Shown here: positions 9,563 through 22,252 of the stretch, piece by piece
Layout of the letters: each line of letters starts with the position of its first letter
Numbering within the stretch: the first letter of the stretch is position 1
Assembly: GCA_032988165.1 (NCBI GenBank)
Contig: JANTQF010000116.1
Location: 1-64,000, forward strand
Source of the DNA: Emmonsiellopsis sp. PD_33
Taxonomy: Eukaryota > Ascomycota > Eurotiomycetes > Onygenales > Ajellomycetaceae
Direction of reading: 5' to 3'
DNA length: 64,000 nt
Made by a program: the position numbers and the translations under genes
Notes under the pieces: generated by a model
What the model saw: only the letters and a program-made list of their open reading frames with translations
The model's database searches: none
Told to the model about the DNA's origin: nothing

Positions 9563-12500
9563 CTCGAATTTCTCGTACGAGACTGAAGAACTGGTGGTCC
9601 GACCGTATCTATCGCCTGCTGTCAACGAAATGGTGGAAGGTTGGGTTTCCGAATCCCAGGGCGACGACAGAAGCAATGACAGTCGAAGGCAGCTGTGTAA
9701 CTTGGTTTCTTTTTATTTTTCCTTCTTTTCGTTTCTTTTTATATAGAATAAAATAGAAGAGGGAGCTTCTTTGCTTTTTCTCTTCTTTTCTTTTGCTGTC
9801 AACAGGGGTCCTTGTTCCTGACGACCGCTGGTGCTTCTGGCGATTGGTGGCAAGGTTTCGACAGTCGCCCACAAATAAGGGTTGTTATATCTTGAGGCGC
9901 AGTGGTCGTTTGTAGTGGAGGACGCGGTTGATATAAAATGGGTTGAAGAATCTGGGGTCGTATCGACTGGTCGCCGAGTGCCCCGGGGAGCCGCGTGGTA
10001 GAGAAAAAGTAAATAAAAAAGTGACGACAAAAGAACAGCAAGCAGGTAAAAGCAAATAATACCCGCGGGTAGGCCTATGACAGAGTCCTGGATGTTTTGT
10101 CGAGGGACATATGGACAATCACGCGGGTTCCAAGGGCTGTAAATGCAAACTCCCAGCCCGAGGAAGGGAACTGCAAGTTAGATATACAATGATGCTAGTG
10201 ATCGGCAACCTGCAAAAGCGGAGAGCGGCGTTGGAACTTGGGGGGGGGAGGAGCCAGGGGAGGGAGATCAGACCACAGTTTGTTTCCTGAGTCTTGACTA
10301 GGGTCCCAGGAGGCTTGGAAGGCTATTGGGGGGTAAGGTCATTTGGGTCGATAGTAGGCTGGGGCAAAAGTTTGGACTGAGCATGGGATTGTCAAAGTGT
10401 TTGTGATATCTTTACCAACGAAAATACACCGAATGACGTGCGCCCGGGTTCATCTCGTTGCCTCCACAATTCAGAGAGGGTAAAAGCGAGCTGTGTCAAC
10501 GCCAGAGCGAGTGGGAGTCTGGGAGAGCAAGCAAGCTTTGATCTATGAGGATGATCTTAACTCGGGTTATCCCTGACAGAAAAAGGGTGGGTGGGGGGCT
10601 GCAGGCTGGGGGTTGAACTTGCAGCTCCCAAGCCTCCAAAAAGAGTTCAAGGCTTGAAATTGCCCAAACTAAAAAAATCCACACCAGAGAGCTTTTAGCG
10701 TTAGTTTGGGGGAGAAACCGTCAAGGCAGGGCTAGGATGGGAGCAAAAAAATCCCAGCAGCGACTAACCATCACCAGGGTGCCTCAGCATGCGGGCACGG
10801 TGGGCCTGGACGAGAAATGCCAGGAACCCGGACGCGAGTGGTCAATTCTTCTCCCTCAATAATAAAATGCAGTAATAATAATATTCACTGGTATGATAAT
10901 TATAATATCCCTATCATATCTATCATATCATGAGACGGCGGCGACTGTAGCATTAGTAGTAATTGTGCACATGAGTCGCGATATCCGCTTGCTTCACCAG
11001 TCGTCATCATGGCGAGGTTTGCATGACACCTGGAGTTTGCAGCCATCTTGAAGTGGCTTGTCATTTTGGGTCCGTTTCGACATGAAGATCCCGATCCAGA
11101 ACGACCACCATCGGTCGCCCCCAGTCTCACTGTATCAGGATTTGCAATTCGCCAAGATTGTGAGGGTTTATTGAGCGAACCAACCTAGACACGGAGGAAA
11201 GTGGTTGGAATTCGTAATCAGAATCTGTTATTTTGTTAGTCGGTTGCTTCCTTCACGGGTGGGCTGCGTCAGATGCGTGCGGTGAAAGATTGGGCTGGGT
11301 ACCCAGATGGTGGTTGTACTCGGCTCCAGAAGCCCACTCGTTAGTGATGCTTATTATTATTATTTCTCGATCCTGGTGATGGGCGACTGATCCATCCAAC
11401 AGCATGAACCCGGCAGCACGAGGCGCACCACCAATCGCGGAAGATCAGATAGATTCCGTCGTGGGAAGTGTGGGAGATAGCGCGGCCAAGCCTGAAGAAG
11501 TGTGACTCGCTAGGCTGCTCGGCGCTGCAGAGATACCACACAGACGCCAGACGGAACCAGACGCCAACCTGAACTGGGGCGAAGGGGGGATGCTCTTGGA
11601 CCAATCTGATACCGCCGTCCTCTGGCCATGCAGGGATAGCAGCCAGCGCAAGCAGCGGATCGGGAGTCTGGCAGCTGCGGACTGGTGGTGCTCCGGGCGA
11701 TCTGAGAAAAATCGGCCGACGACCAGAGCACTGGCAGAGCACCTGCAACAGTCTTTTTCACTCTTCGTAATTCATGGAGCGTAATGGCAATTGCAGGTCC
11801 AGAAGATAAGCCTAGCTCCCTTGTTGCTGCGATAGGGGTCTGGATGGGGTGTGTCGTCGTGGGTTGGCTGTGAGGCTCGGGCTTCACGGAAAATCGCTGC
11901 TCTGGTCGACGGCAGCACGAAGGCTGCAAGTGGCGCTCGTTGCCAGGCGTCAGTGGTCCGCGATCCCAAGATGGAAGACTCAGCCAGCCAATTAGACGGC
12001 AAAAGGAGGTATTTCTCGTCGGGCTTTGGCCTGGAGATCTGACGGCCGACGCGGGCGCTTCTGACGCTGGACGGTTAGGGATGAAATCGTGACACTCATA
12101 CTTGTATATTCTTGATGAATGCCGAATTACGGGCCCTAGTAAGCTGGCATTTGCGACAGCGACATGGTGTGGTGGTCCATTTACTCATGATGTCGAGTAG
12201 TTCAAGCAAGGCGGAGGGTTGTCGTTCGACCAACGATGACGGTGGAAACTCTCCTGATTAGTCTCCTATCAAAAACTTCATCGCAGCCTCAACCAAGCTC
12301 CAACCACCAACACTGTACAGGTACAATACCAACCCCCCGCCTCGCCACCCAGCCAAGTTCCAACCAGTCAGCCTGGTCAGTCACAAAAATGGGTCGGCCC
12401 GTTCCCATTTCCCCAGCGGACTGTGCGTCCCCCGCTGAGGTCACTGGCGTCAGATCAATGTTGGAAACATCTGCCCTGGACTCAGGACAAGGCATCAAAA

Positions 12501-15500
12501 ACAGCTCAAACGCCATTCTGGACGACTCTGTATTGAAAGGGGGTTTAATCTTGCATCTTTTCGACATTCCTCATCATCCTCTTCGTCGTGAGGACATTGC
12601 TTCACCATGGACAGCATCTCCGTGGACGACAAGCTGCAGCAAGCAATCTCCAAAGGCAAACTTTTAGACATGTCGATTTCAGGCATGCGTAAAGTCCAGA
12701 AGCGCATCCATGATCCACCTCCGCTTTCCCTGGAACCCTCTACATTGGCGTCAAGCTATCCCTCGATAATTCCGCCTGGGCTTGCTCCCAGCAAAAGCCA
12801 AATCACGACTCAAGGACCCATCTCCCACACTATTCGCAGACCCGCGTGACTGATCTCCAGAGCTAGTGACTCTAGCGGAATCCATCTGGTGGCATCATTC
12901 GCTGGACAGTGGACGGGAAGTTCAGCAAGAAAAGCAAGTGAAAAAAAAAAGCAAAAATCACGCCGGCTCGCCTCGCGCACCCAATCCCCCCCTGTCAAAG
13001 ACAAGGAAAAAGAAATGAGAAAACCCAGCCCATTCGGTGGGAAAAACAAATGTATGAAAATGGAGATAAAGTTACAAGATCAATATGCATGCATGTGCGC
13101 TTCCTTGAGCAGTCTGACCAACTGGCTGGGCCTATGCTTTCTTTGCTTTTTCTCATCCGCAGTATTTGTTTTTTTTTACTTTTTCGCGACGCATACCAAT
13201 GCCCTTTCCAAGTTGCTAAGCTCGGGTGACGAGGAATTTTTATGCTTGATTTACGGAACAAGAGAAAGCAAGCAGGCTTCATCTCTCGGAAGGACATTTA
13301 TATCCATGCCAGTCCAGTGCGAAATACTTCAAAATAATGAAAGGCGATCGGGAGAAAGTTGAAGACCCCTCGGCCCCGTATGCCTTTTGCTTTTTACGCA
13401 ATGTTTGCTTCTTTTAAGGCTGCCTCATTTCTTTTTCTCCCTTTTTGACGCTGTGGCGTACGCCACACGGCAAAGCAAAGCACCAAAACAATCAGGGCAA
13501 CTGATTGTCAGTGTCGCCATCGTTGGAACTTGGAAGCTATGACCTTGGGGGCGGGGAGCGCTCCAAGACTCCACGACGCACGTCCACGAAACGGCCCAAG
13601 TGGCCCGCTAACGCCTCATGATCGGAATCGGGATGGATGGCTCTTGTTGGGTCGTGGTCATGGCTCTTTTGGACTGTGTCAGCCGCCTCAACCATTACTA
13701 AATATTGTTTTCGGATGTTTAATTTCATACAAGAAACATCCATGGAGGCAGACACAGAAGCAGGCGGGGTACCGATCAAACCCCCACGGTTCCTCAAGGA
13801 GCCAAGGGCCGCGCTTGGCCACCGAAATTCTCGCTGAAGATCGAGATAGGGATGATTGTTCTGATTCTTATGTCTCATCTTACGATCTCGTATTTGTCCA
13901 AAACAGGACATGAGAAATATAAGCTCGAAGGCACATGGGGTATTGTTCGCAGATCCCAATGACGAAAAGTCAATTTTAATTTCTTTTGTAAGGATAGAGG
14001 CGATTTCTATTTTTGCAGGTTCAAACTGACCAGGAATTTGCGAGCACCCTTTGGATCGCCAACTGGCAGCAAACCAAAATAATAATAAAAGAGGACTCGG
14101 AAACTATCCCTCTTCCTAAGTAACTAATCCTAGTTGCAAACCCGCTCGTACAAATTTATTCACGACATTCCTGACAGCAAGGAAACTCAGATCGAGGTCC
14201 CCAGCCTGCCACGAAACTCCTACATCTCAAAGGCTTCAACGGCAAGAAATGGACTGGGTAGGTACCGATTTCCTGCTTATTTTCCTCAGAAAGCCGCCAA
14301 ACCCGCATGATGCGGGAGATTTACAACCGCGGTCGCCGCCGAATTCCAGGGCGAACCGACGGGGCAGTTAGCGTGGTGGATAATCCTCCCACGGACGCTC
14401 ATACATGGGTAAATCAGCCAGGGATGCGAAGCTACCTGAAGCCCCCCTCGGCAACCCATCAGAAGGTCATCTCGCACCTTTCCGCCCCATAACAACGACA
14501 GTGAAGGGAGACAAACTACAGTGAAGGGAAAATCCACTTGCCGATGCCCCCCGCTGTGTTGTCACGGCTCCTTTTTTCTTGCCTTGGTTAACACACCAGA
14601 CGGCAGAGGAAATCGCCACCCCCAAATAACACCAGGCAAGGCGGGGTCTTTAAACATTGCCGCGTTAATCATACCCATCTATGTCATCGTGGTGGTGGTA
14701 CGCAGTTGCAACATTACAGCGAAATGATCTTGAGCATCAAGACTTCGCAATTCTATGGTTTATCCTTTTAGGGGCTCCGGGAAATCGAGACTTGCCTTCA
14801 CCCTCTTCAGACACCCACCCTTTATTCATTTCCAAGTCCAGGCCGGGAATCCGGTCATATTCCCAATTATTCGCTATCACAGGCATTGCATTAATTTATG
14901 CACAGTTGCAGACACATCTGAATTATAGACACCGATTTGCCAGCAAGCAAGACAAATGCTGCATGAGAGCGGGCACTTCCGGGACCCTGGGAAACCGGGG
15001 AAGTGGGAAGATGCGGCCTGAGAGACAGCTCGCTCTTATCGGCCCCTCATGGCTCATTAAAAATGTCTCTCCCCGAGTTCGCTTGGTTGTCAATGGCCAG
15101 GGGCCGGCATGTCAACTTGTCAAGACAGGAAGAGAGATGGTCTAGACACGACAATTTCAAGCATGGCCGCAGAGGACATCTAGGATGGTCCGTACAGCGA
15201 CTCGACTTTCCACTCCTTGACTGGTTGCATCATGTTGGTCATGGTCATCGCATTTTATTCGGTATATCGGAGCTTTGGCTGGGGAATTGCGGAGGCAGTG
15301 CTGGGTTTACCACATGTCGCAATGCAAGAGATAGACATTTTCCCCATTCACACTACCTATTGAATTATGCCACCTGCATTTATTCAGTTTCCATATTAAT
15401 GGCAAATTACCTCCACCATTTGTTGCCTATTTGTTTGATTGATCAACATGCCTCTCTGAAATACTCCAGATGCCCTTTTATTGCTTCATTTGGAAAAATA

Positions 15501-18500
15501 TGGTTTACTTTCTTGAGATAACTTGGGTCTTCAGTTTCATCACGGCGTCCGTGCCCATCTTCTGAAAGGCGCGGGGTCGGTTTCTCCAACTATCCTCTCA
15601 ATAGACAGGCCCGCCACCAGGAGACACTCGCACCTAACAAGCAAAATGATCGATCAGATAACCAGTCACCGAACAACGTTCCCGGTAGCAAAAGGGTTGG
15701 AGAATCAGGAGCCCTCTTATCAATCGAGACAAGCGACACGCCGCTTCCTGCGACATAACTGCCCCCCACGTCGGCGCCCTCAAACCAACACCTCCGGGGA
15801 GGGTCTGCCTTAGGCAGCCAGCCACCAGCGCATGCATAATACCCCTGTTCCGTTTCCCTTCACTACCAGACCTCGAAATGTACATACCGAAACAGCCCCA
15901 AGACTTGCTCCCAAGCTGAGACTGCCGCGGCTACTTCGCATCACCCAGGCCAGGCTGGGGTATGTCTATTCAAGGAGGGGTGGTGCGGGTAAGGAACAGG
16001 GATACTGGCAATGTTCATGCAAGTATCCCACCTCCTAAAACACCCCCAGATCCAACACCATACTACCACCCTTACCAACTCCAACCGCTCCCTGAAACCT
16101 ACCCCCCGGTCCCCGCTTGATTTCGCCCCCCCTTCTAAGCCCTGAACTTGCCAAGGAGAAAGATGAGAGGGAGCGTGCCAACTTGGGGTGGGTGAAAAGA
16201 GCTCCTACCAGCGTCGTCAGGGAACGGAATAATCCCTACTCCTCGAAAATCCATTGTGTGGTGGAGGGGCGTATTTTGCATACCTCTTCTTCTATCTCCG
16301 GACTGTTGGTACCGTTGTGTGAAAATAACAGAATGTACGAGGTTCCGTCCCAGGGGGTTGTGCTTGTTACCGGTCCACGAGCGCACTGTATCCTCTGTTC
16401 CCGAGCTTTTCGAGAGTGAAGCTAGTGAGCTTCCCCTTGTGTGCTTCCAAACAGGAAATAGGTTCCGCGCATACACATAGCTAGGGAGGGAAGAAACCTG
16501 GCGTGAAATGGATGGCATCTATCCGGGGAGGAAGCTGGGAGGGGGCCAACGGGAACCCTTTTTAACCCAACCCAACCCAACCATCCCTCTGCGCCCTGCA
16601 TTTGGAAATAAATAATGCTCTCTCACGCAACTCTCGGGTCATCTTCTCTACTCCCCCTGCACTCTGATGTCCGGAGGGAGCTGTGGCGATTATACAGAAT
16701 TCACGGAATGTCCACGGAATAAAATCGATACTTTGGGAGAAACCCTCTGTCGGCTTGGGTGATGCGGGATAACGGGATAACTATCAGTTGAAAGTTTCCC
16801 TGATAGTCAACAGCATAAAACAAGCAAGATATGCAATGCGCGTCATTTATCGTGGACAAGGAGGGTTGTTATCCCCTGGGTCTCCCATTTGCTCAAGTGA
16901 AGACCTGAGTCCCTAGCTTTGACGGGAGCTTATGCTAACAGCCGAAGGAGCAGAGGAACAGTTTTCCTGGTATCCTGGTTTCCTCATACGGTTTTGAACA
17001 TACTTAGTCTCCGTTGGCGGGATTGGCATTGTGATCTTTCCTTTTTCGCCTCCTGATTGGGTTCTACTGCTGTGTGTCTGGAGATACGGACGTATCAATC
17101 AGCCCACTCGACGAGACTGGTCGATCGTTGACTGTCATCACAGACAAAATGGAATCCCGAGAAGGAATTTGGTGTGCTTGCACGTTATCTTTATTATCCA
17201 CAGAGGGATTACGCGTGTATGGTCTTTAAACTATGGACGAGAGACACATCAACCTCAATATATGCCACCCAGTCCAGCCTGACCCGACGATCTCTAGAAT
17301 TTATTTCAGGATCAGTATTCGGAGACCCGTTTTTCTTCTTCCTTTCTTCTCTCAATACTAGTACTCTGGAAACAGACAGCCAGAAAGAGTTTATTCCACA
17401 CTTCCTTGTGCAATCACCTCCTCGGCTTCCAAGCGGCTATGGAAATACAATGGCCATAGCTTGGTTGCTTGCACGGAAGCTCCCTCCTCTTGAGAAGGTT
17501 TCAATAGATGGCAATCAAAAAGTCGAATAGGAGGAACGAACGGATAATTGCCGCTGAACCCATGAGTTCACAGGCGATAAGGGGCATCTTCTCCTTCGGA
17601 AAACCCCTTTCTCAATTGATATCTACTAGGAGAGGTAGATATCCAAAAAAAAACCAGCCCCCCCCCTTTTTCTCACTCTCTTGAACCCGGGGCACGAGAC
17701 CCCCTTTCCCAGCCCAAGAGGGCTGCATTAAGAGTACGAAAATATGTACTCAGCCATGCAATTAACTAGGCATGGGCTAAATAAACCAAAAACCCTACAT
17801 CTTATCTACTTCATATTTGTCTGCGAAAGAAACCACCCATTAATGAGAATTTCATGTTGCCATAGGGTAGGATGCACTTTAAATCCACAGAATAAGGGGC
17901 AAAGGTTACCTTCCTGTAAACATGGCACTCTTATTGCTTCCTGGTATCTTTTCTGTTCATTCCCCCACTCACAAACATGACATTCTTCTGTTTGATGCTT
18001 TCTTCTTTGTTCCTTGATCTCGCTCCATTCCATCCCTTTGATCTGTCTTCCTACCATGAGGAAGAGTGAGGGAAAAAAAAAGAGGGATGAAGGGGATAGG
18101 GGGGAGAGAGTAGGTGAAAAAATAATGAAACACAGCATCAGAATTAGAAATTCAAAAGACCGTCATAGTCTAGGATACTATAGGGCAGGGGATAGACCAA
18201 CCAACATGGGAATCCACGGTTTGCTGAATAGAACAGCACTGACATGCCATTAATTAATTATATAGAAATTATATAGATACAGCATAGACCATCCATCCAC
18301 CATGCCTTCCTACCCACCTCCCTACATACCTAATATCTACCTAAACCTCCACAGAAATCATATATCCCACCTCAAAACCAAAATGCAATGCCACATTAAA
18401 AGATTAAAACCCACCCAGCATAAGGACCACTCACCATTCCAATCTCATTAAACTACGTAACTAATGGCATCATCCAACCATAATCCAACCAGCCAACCAG

Positions 18501-19468
18501 CCAGTCAGCCGTACATACCTAGACCTACAGGATAAACCTCCAGCCCTCTAGACAACCAGAGACAACCTACCTACTTACCAGTCAAACTATCTACCTACTC
18601 AACACCATGAAACAAAAGCAACCCATCCGCATCAGATCACATCACATCTTAGCCAGCAGGTAATATTCCCTTCTATACTAACTAGTATTCCCTACATTTT
18701 TTTCCTTTCCCCCCTTCCTTCAAAGGATGATTGATTACCTACCTGACTAGCAACACAGAAAGGACAGAAAAATAAAAATGAAATAAAAAAATATAGGAAA
18801 TAAGCCTTGAAAATAAACTATAAATGGCGCAAAGGCAAGGGAAATGGAAAGGGGGGGGGGAGGGAGCGGGGGAAAGTTCAATATGAGAATTGTCTCTGCT
18901 GGTAGGGGTAGGGAAGGGTAAATAAAAGGAGGTGTGGAGGTGTGGAAGGAAGAATAAGGTGAGCGGGGAGATGAAATGATATTGGGAATGGTCCGAAGAT
19001 ACATATTGTATAAGGAGAGAAGGTAAGAAAAAAGAAAGAAGAAGAAGAAGTGAGTAAAACAAGAGATAGTTTCATAGAGTTACCAAGTAAACCAGATAGA
19101 TGACAAAATAAAAAAATAAAAAAAAAGAACAATCCGGCGAAATCAAAAATAGCGCAAACAAATAGGGAACAAAAAAGGGGTCAACAAATCATTTATTCAA
19201 TCACTCTTTTTTTCAATCAGCACAGCACAATCTTGTCTGATCTTGCCTCCTCCTTCCTTCATTCCTGCATACTCAAAGGGGGAAGGAAGCAATAATAAGG
19301 GGACAAGGTAAAAAAGAAACATTAACCCATAACATTAAATTGCAACCTGATCCCTATCCCCCTTCAACCAACAAACAAGCTAATTGAGATGAAGCAGGTA
19401 TCAATATAACAAAGCGCCTCCCTTGGACAACAAACAACACCAACAGTAAATGTGAAAAGTGGTTTTAT
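9563..19468. other. 9.9 kb gene-poor region upstream of AZF1
   Basis: Nothing I can call as a gene lies between AZF1 and the 3' end of TUP1. Many short open frames on both strands (longest about 170 codons, 15003-15521) have no family resemblance, no consistent splice structure and biased composition. Base composition is ordinary, not RIP-like, so decayed transposons are not evident. The left end probably holds the AZF1 promoter, long leader or missing first exon. The right end (about 17.6-19.4 kb), rich in CTAC/AACC and A/G runs, is the TUP1 3' flank. No tRNA or rRNA was recognised. A long noncoding transcript is possible but untestable here. Confidence 0.5.
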
Positions 19469-21827
19469 TTATCCTCGGACAAAGTTGGTATAGCTATGAA
19501 ATAATAAAGTTAGCAAGCAACCCTGATTGGTGGATTTCTCGGCAAATCAACGATAGGAATACACAGGGGCCGAAACTAACCTCCAGATTCTAGCCCGCAT
19601 ATCGCCGCTTCCGGTGGCGAACAGGTTTCCAACTGGGCTGGGAGCAACAGAAATGACTAATAGATATATCGTTAGTTTGAGAGGGAAAAGACGAGAATGT
19701 AGGGAAACTAACCAGAGTTCTTGTGTCCCTGAAGCATCATCTGGGCGTTTCCGGTGGCAGGATCCCAGAACTGGACCCCACGATCCTTGGAACCGCTCAT
19801 GACCCATCGGCCATCTGGGGTCAAGCAAACTGAAAGAACGAAGTCCTATAATATTGTCAGTATATGGTGCTGCACTTCTAGCGAGGTGAATAGCAGTAAG
19901 CCTACCTTGTGACCCTCGAATGTCCGTACACACTTTCCACCCTTGGGGCCAGCACCTGGAACCATTCCGCGGGGTGGCGTGAGCTCCCACATCTTAATGG
20001 TCTTATCTAGAGATCCAGAGACGAGATCGCGGCCATTTGGTGCAAAAGCAACGGAGTAAACACTATCCATGTGGCCATCCGGGTTCTCAAGGCGCTCCAC
20101 AAGGTATCCGGTTGTGGTGTCCCAAACACGAACGCTCTTATCGAGGGAACCAGCGGCAACATATCGGCCATCGGGGGAGATGGCAACGGTGGTAACCCCG
20201 TCTTCGATGCTGAGGATAAGCTCCTGCTTTCCATCTACAATATCCCAGAGACGAACGGTCTTATCGCCGGAACCAGATGCGATATAGCGACCATTGCGAG
20301 CAAAATCGAGAGAATAGATATCTTGTTCGTGGCCAGAGAAGACGTGTTTGATGGTCCGCTTGGCAATATCCCAAACCTACAAAATTGTCAGTCTATGTAA
20401 TGAGAGCAAGATAGGGAATGAAGGGGAATTCCATACTCTGATCTGTTTATCCTCCGCACCAGTTGCGAGGTACCTTCCATCAGGGCTGAAACAGACGCTG
20501 CGAATATAAAGATCTCCCTCCTTGTCCAGGACAGAGTCATCTTGTAGAGAGGTAACCAGCTGCCCAGTAGAAACATCAAAGATCTGTGCAGAGCGGTTGC
20601 AACCCGTAGCAACGTATTTGCCGTCATTGCTAAATCTCACACAGCAAACTACGCTGTCGTGTACAAGGTGATGGACAAGGTCGACATCCAGCGTCCGAGG
20701 AACTTCGGGGTTGAAAACGGCGTACCAATCAGCACCCTCGCGCTTTTGGCTGGGAGGGAGCTTGTCCGGGTCCAAGTCTGCAAGCGTGTTACCGACACGA
20801 TAGGTCATCTGCTGGCCAGGAGGTGTAGGGCGGGGAATTTGGGGCGATGCGCGTGGATCAGGGTAGACAACTTGGTGATTCTGTTGTGGAGTCGCAGGTC
20901 CCGGAGGGGCGCGGTTGGCTCTTCCCTTGCCGGGACCAGGGGAAGAGGCTGGAGCGGGTGGCGGAGGTCCGTAACCTGGGTTGAACAATCGTTAGAACTA
21001 GCTCTTTTCTGGTGCGATTTACGCATTGCGCAGATCGTAGTTGTACATACCATTGACTGCTGAGCTAGGCTGATAGCCTCCGAACGCGCCTGGCTGTGGT
21101 TGAGGCGGGCCGCCTTGAGCGCCCGGCCCAGGCGGCTGGAGGGAGTGCTGGGGAGGCTGTTGTTGGTCCTGTGGTGGAGGGGGAGCTAGAGCTGGGGCAC
21201 CGCCTCCCTGATTGGCCATGATACCGCCAAACAGGTTGGCAGGGCCATGGCCAAGAGCAGGGGGAGGAGCTTGCGAGGGGCCTGCATGTGTTGGTGGACC
21301 GCCAACATGAGACTGAGGAAGATGAACGCCGCGGGATTCTAACTCCATTCGTAGATTGCGGATTTCGCCCTCATATCTATCAAAGCCAGCACGCGTCAAT
21401 TACTTCCATCGATTTGGTCGGACATGTGGGATTAACGGTGCGGAAAACATACTCTTGCTTCATCTTAATCTGTGCCTGCTCGAGCTGGTAGACTTTTTGT
21501 CTGATCATCTCCATCTCTTGGAGCTGGCCAGTCACTGCCATGTTTGTCAGCGGATATGTCGTGCTGTGAAGGGGTTGACGGTGCGCAGAATTGGAGGTAG
21601 CGCAACTGTAGCAACGGGATCACCCATAGCCATCGCGCTGATGCTTAATAGAAGGAGATCTCGCAGGCGATTGGGACAGGAAGAGAACCCGAAAAGCGGT
21701 ACGTACATTGGTGCTCGAACTCGCCCGTGCTGCGCGATTGGTTTTCATACTCCTGGCGCAGCTGGTCGAGAAGCTCGGTCAGGCGAGCATTGGGAGCGGC
21801 GACCATCCCACGATGAGGGTTGTACAT
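19469..21827 (-). CDS. TUP1: General transcriptional corepressor Tup1/RcoA
   Basis: Nuclear corepressor that works with Cyc8/Ssn6 and is recruited by DNA-binding repressors (glucose repression and development in fungi; rcoA in Aspergillus, rco-1 in Neurospora). Eight exons (21707-21827, 21453-21534, 21051-21376, 20437-20975, 19906-20376, 19713-19845, 19581-19656, 19469-19493) give 590 residues. Residues 1-90 are the Tup_N coiled coil (MYNPHRGMVAAPNARLTELL, GQLQEMEMIRQKVYQLEQAQ). A Pro/Gln/Gly-rich linker follows to about 280, then seven WD40 repeats from HHLVHDSVVCCVRFS. The last exon is only 25 nt. Splicing it gives MRARIWSYTNFVRG, the expected family end, whereas retaining the intron gives a spurious RIWRLVSAPVYSYR. 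All phases agree. Confidence 0.94.
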
Positions 21828-22217
21828 CTTGGCGCCGCCTTCAATGCCGTAGCTGGTAAAGGATAATCAGGAAGACCGATTGCTAGAGAGTCGCGACGAC
21901 TCCGTTCGCGATGGGGGCGGGAGAGAGGGTGCGATCGGGCGAAAGGGTCAAGCTGTCCGGAGCAGGTATAGCGTTAGAGCGGTGGAATTTAGACAGGGGA
22001 CAAGCAGACCAAGCAGCGACAGCAAGCAATCGGAGCAGAGAGGATCAAGCAGCTCCGGGCACGGGGTGGTGGAGGCAATGGGGCGAGCAGTCGGCTGGTG
22101 GTGAGGCCTGGGGGAGGTTGAGCAGACGAGGGGGACGCTACCCAACTGGGATGAGGCTGAAATTGACGCGAGAAGCGAAGTGGGACAGCCACCCACACCA
22201 GACCAGACCAGACAGCA

Positions 22218-22252
22218 ACGGACAACGGACAACGGACAACGGACAACGGACA
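22218..22252. repeat. Five perfect copies of a 7-bp unit (acggaca)
   Basis: Five head-to-tail copies of acggaca, about 390-425 bp upstream of the TUP1 start codon and probably in its promoter or leader. Seen directly in the sequence. It could be a slippage repeat or a clustered protein-binding site. Confidence 0.9.

Noticed and set aside
12236..12667. 143-codon plus frame in the long AZF1-TUP1 gap
   Set aside because: Low-complexity Ser/Pro/Thr composition, no homology I can recognise and no splice partners.
14681..15521. Overlapping plus frames of 154 and 172 codons
   Set aside because: Two phases are open over the same DNA and neither looks like a known protein; expected by chance in 10 kb.
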